A DNA stretch of 41,480 nt from a bacterium (GTDB taxonomy: Bacteria > SZUA-79 > Acidulodesulfobacterales > Acidulodesulfobacteraceae). Below are positions 36,208-41,480 of this stretch, in pieces (the stretch's first letter is position 1; every line of letters begins with the position of its first letter). The position numbers were made by a program, and so were the translations under genes. Where the stretch lies: contig JAJYYS010000003.1 of assembly GCA_021800745.1 (NCBI GenBank), positions 1 through 41,480 of the forward strand, written 5' to 3'. The notes beneath the pieces were generated by a model. That model searched no databases. It had not been told where the DNA came from and saw only the letters and a list, made by a program, of their open reading frames with translations.

Positions 36208-37659
36208 TTAAGCGCCGCTTGCGATCATCTGCTTTATACTGTTAGTCATACTCGTATTCGTGGTTTGCATCTGCCCTATGTAAGACTCTAAATTTGAAAA
36301 TTCTTTTGTGTACATTCCCATCTGGTCCTGCACTAAAGCCTGCTGAAGCGAAATCTTGTTATTCATGTTTGTAATTTCCGTATTGATTTCCTGTTCGTTA
36401 AACTGTACAATACCGTTTGCCGGATTAGTATATGTTTTTAAAAAACTTGTCATTCCTCCTGCCATAGATACTCCGTCCGCCGTTGAAGAACCGTTGACCA
36501 ATGCGCTGAAAAACTGCTGGACCTGCTGGGGATTTGTAGCAAGCATATTATTTAAAGTCGAAGTATTTAGCTGTAACTGACCTGAACCGTTAGAATTAGA
36601 AGTAATTCCATAAGTAGAAGGAAGGCCGGCGGCACCCGAAAGAGTAGGGGCTTCGCTTCCCATAAAACCGTATAATGAATTAACGAGGCTCGAAAGCGCA
36701 AAATTGCCGCCTAAAGGACCGAGAGACGAGTTTTTCGTATTTCCGGAACCGCTCGAAGTTACGGTATTCTGCGCCGACACGTCGCTTATTACTTTATTGT
36801 ACGCGGAAATAAAACTGTTTACGGCATTGTCTATAGTCTGAGTATCCAAACCCACCGTTATAGTGGTCGAACCGGTAGAACCGAGACTTAAGGTAACACC
36901 CGGAATAACGTTTTTAACGGTATTGGATTGACTTGCTATATTTATGCCTTCAAAACTTAAAGCCGCATTTTGAGCGGTTTGAGTGGTAGAAAAGGTAAGG
37001 GCCGTTCCCCCGGAAAGATTGTCCGTAACCGAAGGCGCATAATTGGTTCCTGTATTATTAGCCGTAATGACAAGCTGATAAGGGTCAGGCGAACTGCCGT
37101 TATTGATAATCGACGCCGTAACTCCGGCGGCGCTCGACGAATTGTTTATAGCCTGAACAAGTCCTGCAAGAGTATCGTTTGAAGACGAAATATTTATATT
37201 AGTTTGCGTTCCGTTTACCGTAATACTGAATGTTCCGGTTCCGACTGCGGTCGAAGTAGCCGCTACGCCCTGCGAAGCAATTACTCCCTGGGTAGCAAGA
37301 GCCGTAACGCTCAAATAATAGGTTCCTGGAATTGCGGAAGAAGAAGTCTGAACGGTTGCGACGGAAGTATCGCTTGAAGCTGCCGTATATGATTGAAACA
37401 AAGACGGCTGACCAAGAGCCGAGGCGGACGAACTTAATGCCGAAATATCGGAACCTATAGACTGCCATGCAGAAAGCTGATTATTTAAAGGCGTTTCCTG
37501 TGCCTGCATCATCGTAATAGGAGCTGACAACGCCTCGTTAAGCGCATTCAATATGGCCGTATAATTAATTCCCGACTCGGGACCGGTTCCCATAACGATA
37601 AGACCCTGATTTGGATACGAACTTGGCGTCAAACTGCTGCCCGTTGAAGATATAGACAT
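36208..37659 (-). CDS. fliD: Flagellar filament cap protein FliD
   Basis: 483 residues. FliD_N block GINYTAILNALNEALSAPITMMQAQETPLNNQLSAWQSIGSDISALSSSAS is split here only for naming; its core is APITMMQAQETPLNNQ. FliD_C blocks follow near 270-480, ending EFSNLESYIGQMQTTNTSM. It forms the pentameric cap that folds flagellin at the filament tip and is secreted by the flagellar type III system, hence no signal peptide. Composition is striking: no Arg, 7 Lys, 10 Asp and 10 Glu in 483 residues, with abundant Ser, Thr, Asn and Gly. The RBS and ATG at 37659 are clear. Confidence 0.93.
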   Translation of the reverse strand: MSISSTGSSLTPSSYPNQGLIVMGTGPESGINYTAILNALNEALSAPITMMQAQETPLNNQLSAWQSIGSDISALSSSASALGQPSLFQSYTAASSDTSVATVQTSSSAIPGTYYLSVTALATQGVIASQGVAATSTAVGTGTFSITVNGTQTNINISSSNDTLAGLVQAINNSSSAAGVTASIINNGSSPDPYQLVITANNTGTNYAPSVTDNLSGGTALTFSTTQTAQNAALSFEGINIASQSNTVKNVIPGVTLSLGSTGSTTITVGLDTQTIDNAVNSFISAYNKVISDVSAQNTVTSSGSGNTKNSSLGPLGGNFALSSLVNSLYGFMGSEAPTLSGAAGLPSTYGITSNSNGSGQLQLNTSTLNNMLATNPQQVQQFFSALVNGSSTADGVSMAGGMTSFLKTYTNPANGIVQFNEQEINTEITNMNNKISLQQALVQDQMGMYTKEFSNLESYIGQMQTTNTSMTNSIKQMIASGA

Positions 37660-37724
37660 TTTATATTACCTCTGATAATGGGGGCATAATTAATCTCCGC
37701 CCGCATTATCCTCAATTAGCATTA

Positions 37725-38132
37725 TTATAATTTACTCCTGAAAAACGAACCTTTCTGGTAATTCGACATAATTTTTAAAACCGAATTAGGCGGAATCTGA
37801 GCCAGAACTTTTCCGGTTTTAAAATCTATTACGTTAATAACCGCACCGCCGGCGCTTGCATCCCACTTAAACAGCATTGCCTGGGACAGCATAGGGGCGG
37901 GGTTAAGATTCGACTCTATCTGTTTTGATAATTCTTTTTCTTTCCCGGCGATGCTGTTTGCCGAATTTGTTTGATTTGCCGAGATATTTGTATTGTTTGC
38001 AACATTGTCCTTATTTTGATTGGCGGCGTCATTTTTAGAATTTACCGCAGACCCGTTTACCTTGTCCGTATTATATGCATTATTGCCGTTAGTAACATTT
38101 ACCGCATTTACGTTTAACAATAACTGGTCCAT
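37725..38132 (-). CDS. flaG: FlaG family protein
   Basis: 135 residues. A disordered Asn-rich first half (to ~65) is followed by the FlaG core: KELSKQIESNLNPAP, LFKWDASAGGAVINVIDFKTGKVLAQIPP and NSVLKIMSNY. This is the conserved FlaG pattern lkFs.de..g..vvkviD..TgeviRqIPpe. FlaG influences filament length and usually lies between flagellin and fliD, as here. It has normal charge, unlike the filament and cap. It begins 27 bp after the perfect palindrome at 38159-38193. Confidence 0.88.
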   Translation of the reverse strand: MDQLLLNVNAVNVTNGNNAYNTDKVNGSAVNSKNDAANQNKDNVANNTNISANQTNSANSIAGKEKELSKQIESNLNPAPMLSQAMLFKWDASAGGAVINVIDFKTGKVLAQIPPNSVLKIMSNYQKGSFFRSKL

Positions 38133-38158
38133 AATATATCACTTCTTTTATTGGAGGG

Positions 38159-38193
38159 CTAATGGGGACAGATTTCAAATCTGTCCCCATTAG
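38159..38193. repeat. Perfect palindrome between flagellin and flaG
   Basis: 17-bp arms CTAATGGGGACAGATTT and its complement with a single central C at 38176. It lies downstream of the flagellin stop and upstream of flaG. No U-tract follows on the minus strand, so it is not a classic terminator; it could attenuate read-through or stabilise the flagellin mRNA 3' end. GGGGACAGATTT-type palindromes are known dispersed repeats in bacteria. Confidence 0.75.
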
Positions 38194-38220
38194 ACTGTCC
38201 ATTATTAGTTTATATAAATT

Positions 38221-39135
38221 TTACTTCAACAGGGTCAAAAGTCCCTGAGGAACCATCGAAGCCTGAGAAAGCATAGCTTCGCCGGACTGCGCCAGAGTAG
38301 AAAGCAACGTGAACTGAGACATTTCCTGCGCGAAGTTGACGTCCATTATGTTGTTGTATGCAGCCTGCGTGTTAGTTCCTTCCGTCTGAAGGTTTCCGAG
38401 TATCTGAGTAACCCTGTTCTGGTAAGAACCGAGCTGGCCGCTTATGCCGGCGACCTGATTAATGGCCGCCTGAACCGCCGAAAGAGCGATTAACGCGCTG
38501 GCGTTGCCTGCACTGGCCGTAGAGCCTGTCAAGCTGACATTTGTCAATGCAGTAGTAACGGAACCTGACGCATTCGTTAATCCGAGTAAGCTTGCCGCAA
38601 CGCCTTGAATATTGACTGAAATTTGATTAGTACTAACTTGAGAATTAGGCCCTATTTGAAACGAAAAGGCGCTAGTAGCCGCAATGCCGCCGTTTGCTCC
38701 GGCAGAATATGCATTTAAAAGATTGAGTCCGTTAAACTGCGTTGAATCGGCAATCTGCGTAATTTCCGCACTAAGCTGAGAAAACTCGCTGTTTAACGCC
38801 TGTAAATTCTGCACGCTGTTTGTTCCGTTGGCAGCGTTAGTCGCAAGAGTCTGCATAGTGCCTAACATCCCCTGTATGGTGGAAAGAGCGCCGGAAGCGA
38901 TGTTGATTAATGAATTTCCGTTGTTGGCGTTTGACGTTGCTTGATTGATGCCAAGACTTGTTGCATTTAAGCTCTGGGCTATTTCGTAACCTGCCGGATT
39001 GACCCAAGCGCCCGTAATCTGCAAACCGCTGGAGAGTTCGTTCAACGACTGCCCTAAAGAATTGTTGGTGTTTTGAAGATTGTTCGTTGCAATAACCGCA
39101 GACTGGTTCGAGTTGATAAATAGACCGTTGTACAT
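38221..39135 (-). CDS. fliC: Flagellin
   Basis: 304 residues with conserved ends. The N-terminal D0/D1 region contains NNLQNTNNSLGQSLNELSSG and GYEIAQSLNATSLGINQATS, and the C-terminus ends TLAQSGEAMLSQASMVPQGL. The middle is short, so the D2/D3 domains are minimal. The usual RINSAKDDAAG block after SSGL is replaced by QITGAWVNPAG, losing its charges. Only 1 Lys, 1 Arg, 2 Asp and 7 Glu occur in the whole protein. It is secreted through the flagellar type III system. GGAGGATAAAATG gives a strong ribosome-binding site. It is probably glycosylated by the adjacent island, with many Ser/Thr available. Confidence 0.95.
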   Translation of the reverse strand: MYNGLFINSNQSAVIATNNLQNTNNSLGQSLNELSSGLQITGAWVNPAGYEIAQSLNATSLGINQATSNANNGNSLINIASGALSTIQGMLGTMQTLATNAANGTNSVQNLQALNSEFSQLSAEITQIADSTQFNGLNLLNAYSAGANGGIAATSAFSFQIGPNSQVSTNQISVNIQGVAASLLGLTNASGSVTTALTNVSLTGSTASAGNASALIALSAVQAAINQVAGISGQLGSYQNRVTQILGNLQTEGTNTQAAYNNIMDVNFAQEMSQFTLLSTLAQSGEAMLSQASMVPQGLLTLLK

Positions 39136-39399
39136 TTTATCCTCCGTGATAAATTATTCCGGCATCCGTGCCGAAATTATTAAATTAGATTTACATTAAT
39201 GAATTTTTTTAAATTTTACTTAATTTGTTGTTTACCTTTTTTCGAATAGATTAACGTCCTCCTTTTTCGAAAACATTAATTTATGTATTAATTCTTTCAC
39301 CCCCTTTTTACATTTTATATTCGTTATCTTAAATTTTAGACAACTAACCTATCCTTTTATTTATTAATCGTCACAGCTTTCTAAAAACTTTAATTTTTT
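39136..39399. other. Upstream region of flagellin
   Basis: 264 bp between aroK and flagellin. It contains the candidate promoter at 39156-39182, and two AG-rich Shine-Dalgarno-like stretches near 39258-39266 and 39299-39308 on the minus strand, each followed only by very short frames. No other gene is convincing. Confidence 0.45.
39156..39182 (-). promoter_or_regulatory. Candidate sigma28-type flagellin promoter
   Basis: On the minus strand TAAT, 15 bp, GCCGGAAT: a partial match to the flagellar sigma28 consensus TAAA-N15-GCCGATAA with correct spacing, 20 bp upstream of the flagellin ATG. It overlaps a short CGGCA/TGCCG inverted repeat. The match is imperfect and the leader would be very short, so this is tentative. 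Confidence 0.3.
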
Positions 39400-39993
39400 T
39401 TAATAATTTCTATCGGCAGGTTTAGATGAATATGCAAGAAAAATATCTATTTCCTCGGCAACTCCCGTTTGAGACAAACCGTCGGTATATATCGTCATAT
39501 CCGCCTGCCCGTAAAATTTCTCCCTTTCTTTAAGTTTATCCGAAACAGTCTTTTCGGTAAATCCTTTTTCGCCTAAAACCGGTCTGTGCGTTTCGGATTT
39601 TATCCTTTCGTAAATAGTCTTTGCATCTGCTTTCAGATATATCGTCGTTCCGATATTTTTAAGGAGTTTCATATTGCCGTTAAATGCCGGCATACCGCCG
39701 CCGGTAGAAATTACCCAACTTTTACTTTCCTTGCTATGTATCGCGGTATATTTCCCTAAAATTTTAGATATATCCGATTTATTTTCATCTAACTCCTTTA
39801 AAATTTCGGTTTCGAGGTTTCTGAAATAATTCTCGCCTTTCTTTTTAAAAATTTCCGTAATAGGCGTCCCTTCTTTTTTTTCTATCAAGCGGTCTAAATC
39901 TATAAAATTAATCCCTTTATTTTTTGCGAGAATCTTCCCGATTTCAGTCTTTCCTGCTCCCATAAAACCTACTAATATTATATTTGTTTTCAT
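39400..39993 (-). CDS. aroK: Shikimate kinase
   Basis: 197 residues, a little longer than the usual ~175. Walker A GFMGAGKTEIGK at 9-20, DLDRLIEKKEGTPITEIFKKKGENYFRNLE for shikimate binding, STGGGMPAF as Walker B region, and RPVLGEKG with the lid Arg. A ~14-residue insert (GKYTAIHSKESKSW) lies before the STGGG strand. It phosphorylates shikimate at O3 with ATP. It overlaps aroC by 4 bp, so the two are translationally coupled. Function confident. Confidence 0.94.
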   Translation of the reverse strand: MKTNIILVGFMGAGKTEIGKILAKNKGINFIDLDRLIEKKEGTPITEIFKKKGENYFRNLETEILKELDENKSDISKILGKYTAIHSKESKSWVISTGGGMPAFNGNMKLLKNIGTTIYLKADAKTIYERIKSETHRPVLGEKGFTEKTVSDKLKEREKFYGQADMTIYTDGLSQTGVAEEIDIFLAYSSKPADRNY

Positions 39994-41192
39994 TTTTTCG
40001 CATATCCGTCATAGTTTCTTTTAATTTCGGCTAAACTATCTCCGCCGAATTTTTTTAGGAAAAAATAGCATATAGAAAAAGCGAGGGCGGATTCGACGAC
40101 GATTGACGCGGCGGGAACGGCGCATACGTCCGACCTTTCGAGAAAGGCTTTTTTTGCTTCGCCCGTATTTAAATCTACGGTATCGAGATAAGGCTTCATT
40201 AAAGTAGGTATGGGCTTCATCGCGCAGGTTACGCTTATTATTTCCCCGTTGGACATTCCGCCTTCTATACCGCCGGCATTGTCGGTTTTTCTGTAAAAGC
40301 CGCCGCGGCCGTAATATATCGAATCGTGATATTCCGAACCTTTCAGATAAGCCGATTTTACGCCGGCGCCGATTTCGACGCTCTTAATTGCCTGGATGCC
40401 CATTACGGACATCGATATATGGGCGTCCAATTTCTCGTCCCACTGTGTAAAACTGCCGAGGCCGACGGGTACGCCTTTTGCCTGGGCGGTTATAAGCCCG
40501 CCTGCGGTATCTCCTTCCGCTTTCATCTTGTCGATAAACGCCTTTGCCTTTTCTTCATATTCGGGATAAGGCATGCGGAGTTCGGAATTACCGATATTTT
40601 GCCTGTTCGTTTCGTCGAAAAGGTCGATAGAGAAAAAGGTGTCAGAATTGAATTCTGACACCTTTTTCTTCCGCGAAATTTCAGCCGTCTCAACTCTGGC
40701 CCCGCCGATACTCAGCACCGCCGAAGCAAACTCGATGCCGAAATTTTTCAAAAATATCTGGCAAATCGCCCCGACCGCAACCCTCGACGCGGTTTCCCTT
40801 GCGCTCGAACGTTCCAAAACATTTCTTATATCGTCCAATCCGAATTTTATCGAACCGGAAAAATCGGCATGCCCCGGCCTCGGGGTATGGATTTTGCTTT
40901 CTTCCGGAACGGCTTTAAAGGCGTCCATTCTGTCCCGCCAGTTTTCGTAATCTTTGTTTTTTATAAAAAACGAAATAGGCGAGCCCGTCGTTAAACCGCC
41001 CCTGACTCCTGAAAGAAACTCTATTTTATCGGTTTCTATCTTCTGCCTTGCGCCCCTTCCGTATCCCGACTGCCTGAGTCTCAGCTTTTCGTTTATAAAA
41101 TCTTCGTTTATTTTAACGCCCGCAGGAAAGTTGTCTATTATAGTAACGAGCCCCTTGCCGTGCGACTCGCCCGCAGTCAAAAATCTAAGCAT
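39990..41192 (-). CDS. aroC: Chorismate synthase with palindrome-encoded insert
   Basis: 400 residues. Signature motifs: AGESHGKGLV near the N-terminus, RLRQSGYGRGARQ, RPGHADFSGSIKFG, the ERSSARETASRVA block and GGMSNGEIISV. It makes chorismate from EPSP using reduced FMN, the last common step of aromatic biosynthesis. Residues around 175-187 (KKVSEFNSDTFFS) are encoded by a perfect 39-bp palindrome (40631-40669) that keeps the frame and lies in a region variable among AroC proteins. The enzyme is presumably still active because the gene is otherwise intact and essential in most bacteria. Confidence 0.96.
   Translation of the reverse strand: MLRFLTAGESHGKGLVTIIDNFPAGVKINEDFINEKLRLRQSGYGRGARQKIETDKIEFLSGVRGGLTTGSPISFFIKNKDYENWRDRMDAFKAVPEESKIHTPRPGHADFSGSIKFGLDDIRNVLERSSARETASRVAVGAICQIFLKNFGIEFASAVLSIGGARVETAEISRKKKVSEFNSDTFFSIDLFDETNRQNIGNSELRMPYPEYEEKAKAFIDKMKAEGDTAGGLITAQAKGVPVGLGSFTQWDEKLDAHISMSVMGIQAIKSVEIGAGVKSAYLKGSEYHDSIYYGRGGFYRKTDNAGGIEGGMSNGEIISVTCAMKPIPTLMKPYLDTVDLNTGEAKKAFLERSDVCAVPAASIVVESALAFSICYFFLKKFGGDSLAEIKRNYDGYAKK
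40631..40669. repeat. Perfect palindrome inside aroC
   Basis: 19-bp arms AGAAAAAGGTGTCAGAATT and its exact complement around a single base at 40650. The length is 39 bp, exactly 13 codons, so it does not shift the frame. GGTGTCAGAATT-type palindromes resemble the REP-like repeats associated with TnpA_REP transposases, though none is seen here. Confidence 0.85.
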
Positions 41193-41284
41193 TTTTATTT
41201 ACCTCCGGATAACATTAATAACTAAGCAATTCATAGAAATAACGGTGTCGAAATAATCCCAATTTCATATGCAATCCTTTGATA

Positions 41285-41311
41285 CTGGATTCATGCTTAC
41301 GCAGGAATGAC
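41285..41311. repeat. Dispersed hairpin repeat downstream of folE2
   Basis: Matches 28870-28896 at 26 of 27 positions (C to A in the left stem arm). It lies between the folE2 stop and the aroC start. Confidence 0.75.
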
Positions 41312-41334
41312 TGCATGGTTTTTACCATTAATTT

Positions 41335-41480
41335 TTACCCCTCTATCATCGCGTAGGCGTTATGATTATGTATGCTCTCGAAGTTTTCCGCTTCCACCCT
41401 GAACCATTTAATATTTTTATTCTTTTTGAGTATTCCCGCCACGCATCTTGCCACATCCTCGACAAACATAGGATTTTCAT
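41335..41480 (-). CDS. folE2: GTP cyclohydrolase FolE2, C-terminal end only
   Basis: The minus-strand frame enters at the window edge and stops at 41335-41337 (48 codons). It reads [17 protein letters not shown] and then [20 protein letters not shown]. The [12 protein letters not shown] block is the C-terminal hallmark of type IB GTP cyclohydrolase, which makes dihydroneopterin triphosphate for folate and queuosine; its Glu and His residues act in metal and substrate binding. The 5' part lies outside the window. Confidence 0.88.
   Translation of the reverse strand, partial: ENPMFVEDVARCVAGILKKNKNIKWFRVEAENFESIHNHNAYAMIEG

Noticed and set aside
39150..39180. Sigma54 promoter for flagellin
   Set aside because: CGGCAC is present but no GC element is found 5 bp downstream in the right register; sigma28 fits slightly better.
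39240..39311. Short leader peptide upstream of flagellin (GTG start after AGGGGG on the minus strand)
   Set aside because: Only 23 codons, two competing starts and no conserved feature; listed only as a Shine-Dalgarno-like stretch.
40326..40950. Plus-strand frames inside aroC
   Set aside because: They are shadows of the conserved chorismate synthase frame.

Overview
The window is a chromosomal segment of a low-GC, motile, probably Gram-negative bacterium. It carries flagellar genes, O-antigen-type CDP-sugar genes, GT9 heptosyltransferase-like genes and shikimate-pathway genes. The flagellin and the filament cap FliD are almost free of charged residues (11 of 304 and 27 of 483), while the cytosolic FliS is normally charged. 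I read this as adaptation of an exposed filament to very acidic surroundings. An acidophilic deltaproteobacterium-like lineage would fit, but the taxon is inference.

Region 1 (1-4711): the start of a CPA1 Na+/H+ antiporter, a TPR-SGNH-FkbH-GNAT fusion, then an AT-rich stretch of accessory debris. The debris comprises a ribbon-helix-helix-like antitoxin fragment, a nucleotidyltransferase with a small overlapping partner gene behind a good promoter, and a ~146-bp relic of an IS21 istB gene.

Region 2 (4712-14452): a surface-sugar cluster. rfbG diverges from rfbF-rfbH, giving CDP-4-keto-3,6-dideoxyglucose. These face an AT-richer minus-strand block: a B12-binding-type radical SAM protein, a small coupled ORF, a GT2, a split transketolase pair and an SDR. 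The combination suggests a C4-branched 3,6-dideoxyhexose in which a transketolase pair takes the role played by YerE in yersiniose synthesis.

Region 3 (14508-18283): a nest of mobile elements. An IS256-family element was hit by two ~50-bp nested palindromes and then by a complete-looking 2004-bp IS21-family element (15440-17443, istA/istB, 4-bp target duplication). An AbrB/MazE-type antitoxin fragment lies beside it.

Region 4 (18578-39135): a long minus-strand flagellar and glycan island. It runs flagellin, flaG, fliD, fliS, two GT9 genes flanking a CgeB-type GT, an unknown protein, sulfotransferase, APS kinase (PAPS supply), a GT9-like protein, GT4, a broken triple-GT protein, a methyltransferase and a GT2-GT4 fusion. 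A 275-bp MITE-like element and an IS256-type remnant interrupt it. The likely product is a sulfated, methylated glycan, plausibly on flagellin, though a surface polysaccharide cannot be excluded.

Region 5 (39400-41480): aroK-aroC, with a 39-bp perfect palindrome lying in frame inside aroC, and the 3' end of folE2.

The most novel-looking signal is a family of small nested hairpins that differ in sequence but share an architecture: an outer stem, a one-sided 4-7-nt bulge and an inner stem, usually with GCATG at the apex or in the bulge. Two copies interrupt the IS256 transposase and two lie inside the MITE. I found no tRNA, rRNA or CRISPR array.
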